DNA of 64,000 nucleotides from Hoeflea_A sp965228435 (lineage in GTDB: Bacteria > Pseudomonadota > Alphaproteobacteria > Rhizobiales > Rhizobiaceae), in NCBI GenBank assembly GCA_965228435.1, contig OZ245818.1, positions 3,844,001 to 3,908,000 on the forward strand, given 5' to 3'. Each line of letters starts with the position of its first letter. The stretch's first letter is position 1. The notes below the pieces were generated by a model. The model saw only the letters and a list, made by a program, of their open reading frames with translations, did not search any database and was not told the DNA's origin. Shown here piece by piece: positions 42,938 to 51,656 of this stretch. A program made the translations under genes and the position numbers.

Positions 42938-44287
42938 TCAGGGTTGCGGATAGACCAGCGGGCTCAGACCGCTGAACGGGGCGTCGTCCAGCAGGTCTTC
43001 ACGCATCTTCCATATCGCGCTGGCGCGTGCCTCCGGCAAAGGCGGCGTGGTCATGGTCATGAACTTGGATTGGATTTCGTCGTCCGACAAAGGCGCTTCC
43101 GGTCCGCCCCGAGCGTGCACGTCGCCTGATTCAAGCGAACGACCATCCTTGAGCTTTACGGTGACATCTGACCAGCGCCCGGCCGGAAAGCGGGCGTTGT
43201 GGCGGTCCTCTTCAACGACTTCGATCGCTGGAAGAAGCCGCACCACTTCGGCGTCTTCGAAAGACGGCGGCGAAATGTCCTCGGGGCCAAGCCGGTTGTG
43301 GACCAGCAGGGCGGCGATGGCGTAGCGCAGGCTGTATTGCGCCTGCGAGGTCGTCAGCGGCACGCCTGGAAAAAGCGCTGCTGCTTCATGGAACGTTCGA
43401 ACCTCGACCGTCTCGATATCGGCCGGCGCAAAGGGGGTTTGGTCCATCAGCAAACGTGCGGCGTCGATGGCGGCGTGCGCCCATCGGCAGACTGGATAGG
43501 GCTTGATGTAGTTCTTTTCGATGGTCCAGAAGCGTCCGAGGTCCTGCCAGTGTTCCGCGACCGCCCGGTCCTCCACGGTGAGCGCCGGTGCACCGGCAAA
43601 GCCGCGCTGCGCCAGAAGGGCCGCGCTGACCCCGGTCATCGCTCCGACGCCGGAGCCGTCATGCAGCATCGTCGGGTTGTCGATCTCGCGCATCATCTGG
43701 CTGCGTGGGCCATGATACTCGGCGATGCCGAACGCCTGGCGCAAAACCTCCGATCCGGTGCTGTTCAGCCGGCAACCGAGCGCAGCGGCGCCGAGTGCAT
43801 TCCAGGCCCCCGATGTGTGGTAATCGCTGACCGTCGCGTGCAGGGCCATGCCGGCGCGTGCCGCCACCTCGTAGGCGATGACCATGGCTTCCAATGCCTG
43901 GCGGCCGCTCAGATCCGGTTGCTGTTCTGCGAAGGCCAGCAGGGCCGGAACCACGGCGCAGCCGATATGACCCTTGGTGGGATTGTAACCGTCATGGCCA
44001 TCGAGATTGTCGATCTGGGTGGCATTGGCATAGGCGGCGCCGGCGAGGCTCGCCTGCCGGCCGTCGAACAACAGTCGTGCACTGGAAGACGGCGTTCCGG
44101 CAGCGAGGAACTCGACGGCGAAATCGCGGCCGATGCGACCGGCCTCGAGACCGGCTGCCCCGGCGGCGACGCCGATGGTATCGATCAGCAGAGTGGCCGC
44201 CATGCCCAGAGCACTGTCGGGAATGGTTGTATCTCCCAGCGCAAAATCGGCAATGCGATCGAAGCGGTCGGGTACCGTTGAATCCAT
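42938..44287 (-). CDS. MmgE/PrpD-family protein
   Basis: A 449-residue protein with segments typical of 2-methylcitrate dehydratase-type proteins: DTIGVAAGAAGLEAGRIGRDFAVEFLA, ATQIDNLDGHDGYNPTKGHIGCAVVPALLA and KPYPVCRWAHAAIDAARLL. Members dehydrate or isomerise branched di- and tricarboxylic acids, and many in catabolic clusters have no known substrate. The start codon overlaps the preceding stop by one base (TAATG). Confidence 0.92.
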   Translation of the reverse strand: MDSTVPDRFDRIADFALGDTTIPDSALGMAATLLIDTIGVAAGAAGLEAGRIGRDFAVEFLAAGTPSSSARLLFDGRQASLAGAAYANATQIDNLDGHDGYNPTKGHIGCAVVPALLAFAEQQPDLSGRQALEAMVIAYEVAARAGMALHATVSDYHTSGAWNALGAAALGCRLNSTGSEVLRQAFGIAEYHGPRSQMMREIDNPTMLHDGSGVGAMTGVSAALLAQRGFAGAPALTVEDRAVAEHWQDLGRFWTIEKNYIKPYPVCRWAHAAIDAARLLMDQTPFAPADIETVEVRTFHEAAALFPGVPLTTSQAQYSLRYAIAALLVHNRLGPEDISPPSFEDAEVVRLLPAIEVVEEDRHNARFPAGRWSDVTVKLKDGRSLESGDVHARGGPEAPLSDDEIQSKFMTMTTPPLPEARASAIWKMREDLLDDAPFSGLSPLVYPQP

Positions 44288-45828
44288 TACGGCTCCCCGT
44301 CGCCGATTTCTGCCCGGCGTCTGTCGACATAGGCATCCAGTTCCTCGCGGATTGCCGGATCCATTGGCGGCTGTTGATACTCTTCGAGCGCCTGTTTCCA
44401 GACGTCGGTTGCCCGTTCCTCGACCGTGCGGCCACCGGCGGCTTCCCAGCTCTCGTGGTTTTGCCAGTCGGAGATCAGCGGCTCGTAAAAGGCGCTTTCG
44501 TAACGCTCAAGCGTATGCTGTTCGCCGAAGAAATGGCCACCGGTGGGGACATCGCGAATGGCTTCGAAACCAAGGTCCTCTTCGCTGACGCTGATCGGCT
44601 TGAGGAACTCCACCATGTTCTGTAGCAACTCGATGTCGAGCACCAGTTTTTCGAAGGAAGCGGTCAGTCCGCCCTCGAGCCAGCCAGCGGCATGGTAGAC
44701 CAGATTTCCGTGACCCATCACCGCGCCCCAGAGCGCCATCTCGGTTTCGTAGACGGATTGGGCGTCTGCCGCGTTCGATGCGTTGGTGGGCGAGCAGCGG
44801 TAGGGCAGGCCGTAACGGCGGGCCAATTGGCCGCTGGCGATGTTGGCCTTGGCGTTCTCCGGCGTGCCGAAGGCCGGGGCGCCGGAGCGCATGTCGACAT
44901 TCGAGGTGTAGGAGCCGTAGAGCACCGGTGTACCCGGATTGACCAACTGGGTAAGGACGACGCCAAAAAGCGCCTCGGCATTCTGTTGGGCCAGACCCGC
45001 GGCCAGGGTGACAGGTGTCATGGCGCCCATCAAGGTGAACGGCGTGACGCAGACCGGCTGACCATATTCGGCCATGGTGATCAGGCCATCGGCCATTGCC
45101 TCGTCCAACCGTCTTGGACTGTTGACCGAAATGATCGTCAGGACGCCGGGGTCCTGGCGAATGTCATCGAGCGTGATGCCGCGGGCGATTGCCATCATGG
45201 CGATCCCGTCAAGGGCTCGGCCGGCGCCGATCGACGTGGTCAGATAGGCCAGATCGGAATGCACCAGATTGGCGCGATAGGTGTCGAGGTGCCGTGAATT
45301 CGCCGGCAGTTCCAGCGGCGCCAGCACCTGGTTGCCGATCAGGTGGATGACGTTGAAATGATGGGCCAGGCGAATGAAATCGCAATAGTCGTCGTAGTTG
45401 CCGGCGCGCCTTCCGCGCTCTCGGTCATGCACGTTGGGCGGTCCGGCGACAAGCGAAAAATTGATGTGGTTTTTGCCGAAGACAAGCTGCTTTTGCGGGT
45501 TGCGCGGCGTGACGGTGAACAGCGAGGGTGCGGTCTTGAGCGCCTCCTCGACAAGGCCGCGGTCAAGGCGGACTGTTGAGGTGTCGGCGTTGACCTCGGC
45601 ACCGGCTTTGGCCAGTAGCTCCCGCGCACGGGCGCTCATCACCTCGACGCCAAGTTCCTCGAGGATGCGTATCGACGTTCCATGAATGGCCTCGAGCTGG
45701 TCATCGGTGAGGATTTTTACCGGATCGTATGGGTTGGTCACCTGACGCCACGGCAATTGCGCCATGCGAGCTTCCGGTTTGCGGCGGCCGCTGCGCCGGC
45801 GTGACTGCGATGAACGCTGCATGCCCAT
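44287..45828 (-). CDS. MttB-family methyltransferase without pyrrolysine
   Basis: A 513-residue protein of the trimethylamine methyltransferase (MttB) superfamily (ILEELGVEVMSARARELLAKAGAEV, NDYCDFIRLAHHFNVI-like, GGLTASFEKLVLDIELLQNMVEFL). There is no in-frame TAG, so no pyrrolysine; the family branch is the one that includes glycine betaine or proline betaine methyltransferases. These enzymes methylate a corrinoid protein, but no such protein (MttC type) is in the window. ATG at 45828 overlaps the racemase stop by one base; 45822 is an alternative ATG. Confidence 0.88.
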   Translation of the reverse strand: MGMQRSSQSRRRSGRRKPEARMAQLPWRQVTNPYDPVKILTDDQLEAIHGTSIRILEELGVEVMSARARELLAKAGAEVNADTSTVRLDRGLVEEALKTAPSLFTVTPRNPQKQLVFGKNHINFSLVAGPPNVHDRERGRRAGNYDDYCDFIRLAHHFNVIHLIGNQVLAPLELPANSRHLDTYRANLVHSDLAYLTTSIGAGRALDGIAMMAIARGITLDDIRQDPGVLTIISVNSPRRLDEAMADGLITMAEYGQPVCVTPFTLMGAMTPVTLAAGLAQQNAEALFGVVLTQLVNPGTPVLYGSYTSNVDMRSGAPAFGTPENAKANIASGQLARRYGLPYRCSPTNASNAADAQSVYETEMALWGAVMGHGNLVYHAAGWLEGGLTASFEKLVLDIELLQNMVEFLKPISVSEEDLGFEAIRDVPTGGHFFGEQHTLERYESAFYEPLISDWQNHESWEAAGGRTVEERATDVWKQALEEYQQPPMDPAIREELDAYVDRRRAEIGDGEP

Positions 45829-46568
45829 TACCTTTCTCTCCCGTCGAGCAATCGGCCATAGCCGATAACTGGATCATTGATTTCGAGCTTTTGCAGGGTC
45901 TGGAACAGCATCGCCTGATTGGAACTCACGACCGGTTTGCCAAGGTCTGCTTCCAGTCGGGCGATGGCTTCAACGGATCGCATATCCGTGCAAGACAAAA
46001 CCAAGGCTTCGGCTTCCGGACAGTCGGCCCGCCGCCCGAGTTCAAAGACCTCGTCAGGGCTCAAGGCGCCCTGGCCGGCATTGTCGAGCGTTCCCTCGAC
46101 TTCGGCCTGCGAGACCGTTTCAAAACCGCTGAGTGCCAGGAATTCGATCGCCTGGCGGTTGATGTCGCTGGTATAGGGCGAGGCAAAGGCGATGCGCTTG
46201 ACGCCCAGTGTCTTCAGGGCGTGGATGAGGGCGCCGGCTGCAGTGACCGTGGCGGCGCCGCTTCGGTCGCCGATGCGGATCGCCAGTTGCCGATCGAATG
46301 CCGGTCCGTGGGTCAGGGTCGCCGAGGTGCAGCCATAGAGAATGGCGTCAGGCCGGCATCCGAGCAGTAGGTCCAGTGACCCATCGAGATCGGCTGCGCC
46401 CAGACCCGCCATCTGACCAGAATCGGGGATTGCGTCTTCGTCATAACCACCCATGCGGGCGAAGTGCATGGAGACACCGGAAGGCCTCAGCAGCGCCATG
46501 TCGGCTTCCAGGTTGGTGTTGGTGAACGGTACCAGCACACCTATTCGGGCGCGTCCGCGCGAGGTCAT
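45828..46568 (-). CDS. Asp/Glu racemase or maleate isomerase-like protein
   Basis: About 246 residues from the ATG at 46568 (an ORF to 46973 is an artefactual extension). The active-site cysteine pair of the family is seen in ILYGCTSATLTHGPA and LVLSCTDMRS. The opening RIGVLVPFTNTNLEADM is typical of maleate cis-trans isomerase and arylmalonate decarboxylase relatives. It likely isomerises, decarboxylates or racemises an acid of the pathway. The start overlaps the aminotransferase stop by one base (TGATG). Confidence 0.87.
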   Translation of the reverse strand: MTSRGRARIGVLVPFTNTNLEADMALLRPSGVSMHFARMGGYDEDAIPDSGQMAGLGAADLDGSLDLLLGCRPDAILYGCTSATLTHGPAFDRQLAIRIGDRSGAATVTAAGALIHALKTLGVKRIAFASPYTSDINRQAIEFLALSGFETVSQAEVEGTLDNAGQGALSPDEVFELGRRADCPEAEALVLSCTDMRSVEAIARLEADLGKPVVSSNQAMLFQTLQKLEINDPVIGYGRLLDGRER

Positions 46569-47650
46569 CACGTCATCCTCCCACTGTGCCAGTCCGCCAG
46601 GATGGCGGCCACGCGATCCATGGTTTCGCTGCTGCCGATCGTGGCACGCAGGCAGTTTGACAGCCCGTAGCCAGCCATGCCACGCAACAGGATACCCCGG
46701 CTGCGCAGCGCCGTCTCCGCTGAGTTGGCACTGCCGGCGTCGGCAAAGTCGATGAGCACGAAATTGGTGTGGCTCTGTGGCACCGTCAGGCCCAACCGAC
46801 GGATCTCTTCGCTGAAGGGTTCCCGCAGGCCCGCTGTCAGCGCACAGGTTTCCCGCATATAGACCTGGTCGGCCATGGCAGCGGCCGCGGCGGCCTGGCT
46901 CGCAACGGCGATGTTGTTGGGGTTGAGGAGCTTGCGCACCTCGGCCGCGATGGCCGGCGGGAAAAGACCCCAACCGACGCGCATGCCGGCCAGTCCGTAG
47001 GCCTTTGAAAAGGTTCGCAGCACGACGGTGTCGCCGCGTTCGACCAGATCGAACACGGGCTTCTCGAGACCGTCAGCGAATTCACCATAGGCCTCGTCGA
47101 CGACCAGCAGAGTGTCCTCGTGCAGGGTATCGCGCAACCGAATGATATCATCCCGGGAAATGCGAGTGCCCGTCGGATTGCCCGGATTGGCCAAAAAAAC
47201 GATGCGGGTGTTCTCGTTTGCCGCCGACAACAGCGCGTCCACTGAGATGGTGAAGTTGTTTTCCGGCACGTCGTCGAAAGGTGCGTTGTTGAATTCGGCG
47301 ACCTTGCGGAAGAAGGCATAGCCATAGCCGCTGCCGAGAATGCCCGAGCCGGATCCGGAATAGGCCTTGGCCAGGGCTGCGATCAGTTCCATCGAGCCCG
47401 CACCGCAGAGGATGCTATCGATCGGGATCTGGTGAACGGCGCTGATCGCCTCGCGCAGAGCGCTCCAGTCAGGATCCGGATAGAGCGACGATTCCGCCAT
47501 GGCCCGGGCCGCTGCTTCCAGTGCCATCGGGCTTGGAGGTCGCATCGACTCGTTTTGGGCAAGAGATACCGGAGTTTCGCACCCACTCGCTTCGAGGTCC
47601 GCCAGCGCATAGGGCGCGATTGCGGCGATATGGGGGTTCGGCCGTATCAT
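46568..47650 (-). CDS. Class I/II aminotransferase, HisC-like
   Basis: A 360-residue PLP aminotransferase. The PLP lysine is in RTFSKAYGLAGMRVGWG and the motif NPGNPTGT is present; fold and length match histidinol-phosphate aminotransferase. Because it sits in the middle of a catabolic operon it probably acts on a pathway amine rather than in histidine synthesis. The ATG at 47650 overlaps the hyuB stop (ATGA); a TTG at 47668 is a longer option. Confidence 0.9.
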   Translation of the reverse strand: MIRPNPHIAAIAPYALADLEASGCETPVSLAQNESMRPPSPMALEAAARAMAESSLYPDPDWSALREAISAVHQIPIDSILCGAGSMELIAALAKAYSGSGSGILGSGYGYAFFRKVAEFNNAPFDDVPENNFTISVDALLSAANENTRIVFLANPGNPTGTRISRDDIIRLRDTLHEDTLLVVDEAYGEFADGLEKPVFDLVERGDTVVLRTFSKAYGLAGMRVGWGLFPPAIAAEVRKLLNPNNIAVASQAAAAAAMADQVYMRETCALTAGLREPFSEEIRRLGLTVPQSHTNFVLIDFADAGSANSAETALRSRGILLRGMAGYGLSNCLRATIGSSETMDRVAAILADWHSGRMT

Positions 47651-49299
47651 GGGGAACCATCCTTCCAACCGAAATCATCGACCGCTGCGCGCTTGCTGAT
47701 CAGGCCTTCATCGATATCTCTTTGGATGGCGCCACCGGACCGCGAGGCCGGATCTCCGAAACCTCCGCCTCCCGGCGTGTCGAAGGTCAGCGTTTGCCCG
47801 GCAGCAACGCGTACCTCGCCCTTGCCGGGCAGATCCGGGCCGTCGTCGATTCGAATGCGGCCGGGAGCGCCGTCGGCGCCGCCGTCGCGACCACGGGCAG
47901 GGTAGCGGATTCGTTCGACCGAGAGGAAGACCAGGAAGTCCTGATTCGAGCGCATCTCGATGCGTTGGCCCAGACCGCCGCGCTGGCGACCGGCGCCGCC
48001 GCTGTCCGGACGCAATTCCCGGCGGGCGATCATCACCGGTGCGGCGGCCTCGGTGGTTTCCACCTGGCTGCCCCAGACACCGCTCGGAAATGCCGTTGCG
48101 GAAAGCCCATCCCGATTTGGCCGGGCGCCGGTTCCCCCGTTGAAAACCAGTTCCAGTGCAAAGACACCATCTTCGTCGTGAGCGGCCTCCGGCGTGTTGC
48201 GCAGCGGCAGGTCATACATGCAGGACGCGCCTTCGGCCGGAACCCGGTCCGGCAACGCCTGGGTCAGGCAGCCGAAGACGAGGTCGGGTGTCAGTTGGCC
48301 AATGGTATGGCGCATGGCGACCGGTGCCGGACGCTGCGCGTTGAGGATGCAGTTTTCCGGAGCGGTCACCACGAATGGCTCGAGTGAACCGGCATTGTTG
48401 GGAATGTCCGGGCCAATGAGGCAGCGCAAGGCAAAGACCGAATAGGCCGCCGCGTAATTCAGCGGAACATTGATTCCCTTTTGCGAACAGCCAGAGGTGC
48501 CGGTGAAATCGAGTACGATTCCATCCGGCGAGACCGTGAGGCTGGCGCACAGCGTGATGTCGGTCTCATAACCATCGATCTGCAATCGGCTCTGATAAGT
48601 GCCGGCCGGGACCTCGGCGATGGCCGCAAGCGTCCCGCGCCGGGACGTTTCGATAATGTAGTTGGCCAGGTCGTCGAGAGTGTCGAGTTCGAACTCCTCC
48701 ATCATGCCCGCCAGTCGCTGGGCACCGGTTTCGCAGCTTGCGATCAGCGCGTAGATGTCGCCCTCGTTTGCCACCGGTTCACGGGAATTCGCTTTGATGA
48801 GCTGCATCAAGAGAGCATTGATGTCGCCGCGTTCGACCAGCCGGCAAGGCGGGATTAGAAGGCCCTCATCGAAGATATCCGACCCTTCCGGGCCCATGCC
48901 CAGTCCGCCGAGATCGACCAGATGCGACGTGCAGGCCGTGAACCCGATGACCCGTCCGGCGCGGAACACCGGCATCACCAGCAGGAAATCGTTGAGGTGG
49001 CCGGAGGCGATCCAGGGATCATTGGTGAGGTAGATATCGCCCGGCCGCATGGTTTCGCGCGGGAAGTGTTGGCAGAGAATCTCAACCGCCTGGGCCATCG
49101 TGTTGATGTGCCCGGGCGTACCGGTCACGGCCTGGGCCAGCATGCGGCCCCGGGCATCGAAAATGCCGGCGGAGATGTCGCCGCATTCGCGCACGATCGG
49201 GCTGAACGCAGCGCGGATCAGGGCTTGACCCTGTTCCTCGACGACCGCCAAGAGGCGGTTCCACAACACCTGCAGACGGGCCGGGTTCATGGTGCTCAT
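47647..49299 (-). CDS. hyuB: Hydantoinase/oxoprolinase B subunit
   Basis: A 550-residue protein of the HyuB family (NRLLAVVEEQGQALIRAAFSPIVRECGDISAGIFDARGRMLAQ, CTSHLVDLGG, GGGGFGDP). With HyuA it forms ATP-dependent hydantoinase/5-oxoprolinase or acetone/acetophenone carboxylase-type enzymes. Coupled to hyuA by an ATGA overlap at 49296-49299. Substrate not predictable from sequence alone. Confidence 0.92.
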   Translation of the reverse strand: MSTMNPARLQVLWNRLLAVVEEQGQALIRAAFSPIVRECGDISAGIFDARGRMLAQAVTGTPGHINTMAQAVEILCQHFPRETMRPGDIYLTNDPWIASGHLNDFLLVMPVFRAGRVIGFTACTSHLVDLGGLGMGPEGSDIFDEGLLIPPCRLVERGDINALLMQLIKANSREPVANEGDIYALIASCETGAQRLAGMMEEFELDTLDDLANYIIETSRRGTLAAIAEVPAGTYQSRLQIDGYETDITLCASLTVSPDGIVLDFTGTSGCSQKGINVPLNYAAAYSVFALRCLIGPDIPNNAGSLEPFVVTAPENCILNAQRPAPVAMRHTIGQLTPDLVFGCLTQALPDRVPAEGASCMYDLPLRNTPEAAHDEDGVFALELVFNGGTGARPNRDGLSATAFPSGVWGSQVETTEAAAPVMIARRELRPDSGGAGRQRGGLGQRIEMRSNQDFLVFLSVERIRYPARGRDGGADGAPGRIRIDDGPDLPGKGEVRVAAGQTLTFDTPGGGGFGDPASRSGGAIQRDIDEGLISKRAAVDDFGWKDGSP

Positions 49300-51401
49300 G
49301 CGTCTGTTCCTCCCGAGCCGGTGCGTGACAACAGCAGATTGCCATCAGTGTCGACAGACAGTTCAAAATCGCTGCTGACGAAAGTGGTGGATTGCGGTTC
49401 GACGACGAGCGCGGGGCCCGCCAATCGGTCGCCGGGAACCAGGTCCTCCCGCTTGAACACGCCGGCGGTCACATCGTTGCCGGTGACATCGCAACGGATG
49501 CTCTTCTGCCTGGTCGTTGCAACAGGTCTCGCCGCACGCGGTTCGGGAACACCGGGTGTTTTGCGTGGCACGGTCGAAACACTGGCCGCCCAATTGAGGA
49601 TTTCGATGGGCATGCCGGGGACCGAGCGGGCATATTGGCGCCGGTATTCGGCTTCGAACGTGGCTTTCAGGTCGCTGATATCTGTCTGCACCAGATCCCG
49701 ATCCGGCAGGCGGATCTCGATCTCGTGGCCCTGGCCGCGGTAGCGCATGAAGGCGGTGCGACTGCTGCGAAGCTCGGCCTCGGGCGCGCCGGCGCGCACC
49801 ACGGCGGTCGCCTGCGAGAGCATTGCCTCGAAAAACCGGTTCAGATCGTCCGGATCCAGATTGTCGAGCATGGTGTGTTTCGATCGAACGGTCTCAAACG
49901 AGATCGGTGCGTGAAGAAAGCCGACGGCCGAGCCAACGCCTGGATCGCGCGGGATCAGGATGCGGCTCAATCCGGCCCGGCGGGCCACCCGCGTTGCATG
50001 AAGTGGGCCGTTGCCGCCAAAGGCGATCATGATGCGCTCGCCGAGGTCCTTGCCGGATTCGACCGCATGCATGCGGCCGGCGCTGGCCATGCTTTCGTCG
50101 ACGATATCGCTGATGCCGGCGGCCGCATCGATGGCGTTGAGCCCGAGTTTGTCGCCCACATTGCGCGCTATGGCTGCTTCAGCGGCATTGCGGTCGCACG
50201 TTAGCCTTCCTTCGGCAAAGGCCTCCGGATCGATCAGGCCGATGACGATGTCGGCATCCGTCACGGTAGGCTCGGTTCCGCCACGACCGAAGGCCGCTGG
50301 TCCCGGTTCGCTGCCGGCACTTTGCGGACCCACCTGCAGCCGTCCCAACCGGTCGACCCCGGCGATCGAGCCGCCGCCGGCGCCGATTTCGATCATTTCC
50401 AGCACCGGAATGCGCACCGGCATGCCGCTGCCCTTGATAAAGCGTGCGGCCCGGCCGATTTCAAAGGTGCGTGCCGTCTGCGGGCGGAAATCGTCGATCA
50501 GGCAGAGCTTGGCTGTTGTGCCGCCCATGTCGAAGGACAGAACCTGGGCGGCGTCGACGCTTTGAGCAACCCGGGCGGCGAGGATGGCGCCGCCGGCCGG
50601 GCCCGACTCGACAAGGCGGATGGGAAACCGGCGGGCGGTGTCAATCGTCGTCATACCACCACCGGCGGTCATCATCAGCACCGGGCACTGCAGGCCTTCG
50701 AGCGCGAAGCGGCGTTCGAACTCGGCCAGGTAGTCGGCCATCAGCGCCTGGATACCGGCATTGGCAACCGTCGTGCACAGCCGGTCAAACTCCCGCGCTT
50801 CAGGGCTCACGTCACTGGAAAGCGAAATCACGAGCTCCGGACGGTGCTGCAAGAGCAGTTCGCGCAGTCGATGTTCATGCGCCGAATTGGCATAGGCGTG
50901 CAGCAGACAGACGGCCACCGCCTCTGCACCGAAAGTCTCGAGATCCGCCAGCAACCTGTCGATGGCGCTTTTGTCCAGAGGCTCGATCACCTCCCCGGTG
51001 ACGGACATGCGCTCCGGCACCGTGAAGCTGCCCGAGCGCGGAACCATCAGGTCGGGCTTTTCGAGATCGATGTCGTACTGGCTGTAACGCCGCTCGTAGG
51101 CGATTTCCAGAATGTCGCGGAAGCCTGCCGTCGTGACGGTGGCCACGCGAGCTGTTCGCCGCTCGATGAGGGCATTGGTTGCCAACGTCGTGCCGTGGAT
51201 GAAGCCGGCGATATCGGTTGCCCGCGCCTGCGCCTGGTCAAGCACCCGGCGAAAGCCGCGCAGCGCGCCCTCGGTCGGGTCGGACGGGGTCGTCGGGGTC
51301 TTGGCGGTTGCCAACACCTGGTTGTCACCGTTCACCAGAACGGTGTCGGTGAACGTGCCGCCTATGTCGACGGCAATCCGAAGATCGCGTTTCGAAGTCA
51401 T
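49296..51401 (-). CDS. hyuA: Hydantoinase/oxoprolinase A subunit
   Basis: A 701-residue ATPase of the ASKHA fold. Motifs are VDIGGTFTDTVLV, FIHGTTLATNALIERRTA, FDMGGTTAK and AFGGNGPLHA. HyuA activates the amide or enol substrate by phosphorylation at the HyuA/HyuB interface. It is the first gene of the seven-gene operon ending at 41962, so its promoter must lie between 51402 and 51656. Confidence 0.94.
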   Translation of the reverse strand: MTSKRDLRIAVDIGGTFTDTVLVNGDNQVLATAKTPTTPSDPTEGALRGFRRVLDQAQARATDIAGFIHGTTLATNALIERRTARVATVTTAGFRDILEIAYERRYSQYDIDLEKPDLMVPRSGSFTVPERMSVTGEVIEPLDKSAIDRLLADLETFGAEAVAVCLLHAYANSAHEHRLRELLLQHRPELVISLSSDVSPEAREFDRLCTTVANAGIQALMADYLAEFERRFALEGLQCPVLMMTAGGGMTTIDTARRFPIRLVESGPAGGAILAARVAQSVDAAQVLSFDMGGTTAKLCLIDDFRPQTARTFEIGRAARFIKGSGMPVRIPVLEMIEIGAGGGSIAGVDRLGRLQVGPQSAGSEPGPAAFGRGGTEPTVTDADIVIGLIDPEAFAEGRLTCDRNAAEAAIARNVGDKLGLNAIDAAAGISDIVDESMASAGRMHAVESGKDLGERIMIAFGGNGPLHATRVARRAGLSRILIPRDPGVGSAVGFLHAPISFETVRSKHTMLDNLDPDDLNRFFEAMLSQATAVVRAGAPEAELRSSRTAFMRYRGQGHEIEIRLPDRDLVQTDISDLKATFEAEYRRQYARSVPGMPIEILNWAASVSTVPRKTPGVPEPRAARPVATTRQKSIRCDVTGNDVTAGVFKREDLVPGDRLAGPALVVEPQSTTFVSSDFELSVDTDGNLLLSRTGSGGTDA

Positions 51402-51656
51402 GATCGTTCAGGTCAAGGACGAGTGGGATAAGACGCGGAGCGTCCGGCGACACGACAATGTCGGTCCGGTTAAACGACCAGATCTGATCCCGTAGCGCGG
51501 CGGCCGATGCGCCGGTCATCCACTTGATGCGTCATTGCAATGCAGCAGTCCATGTGGCGTCCAATGGCGGCAAGCTGCGCGCATTTCGAGCCGATGTCAA
51601 TCGGCCTTTTTTCAGCTGCCCGCGGCAGGTTGCGGGCAACTCGGGTGGAGACGGGT
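51402..51656. other. Intergenic region between hydantoinase operon and repeat protein
   Basis: About 255 bases that must hold the hyuA promoter and the 3' end of the repeat-protein transcript. A small open frame on the minus strand is not supported. The hairpins at 51590-51612 and 51618-51637 are noted separately. Confidence 0.4.
51590..51612 (+). terminator. Terminator-like hairpin with U-tract on the plus strand
   Basis: GCCGAT-GTCA-ATCGGC followed by CTTTTTT. The U-tract faces the plus strand although both neighbouring genes run on the minus strand. It could end an antisense or small transcript, or act in part on the minus strand. A second stem GCCCGC-N8-GCGGGC follows at 51618-51637. Confidence 0.4.

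Noticed and set aside
44287..45828. Pyrrolysine-containing trimethylamine methyltransferase
   Set aside because: There is no in-frame TAG codon in the gene and no pyl gene nearby.
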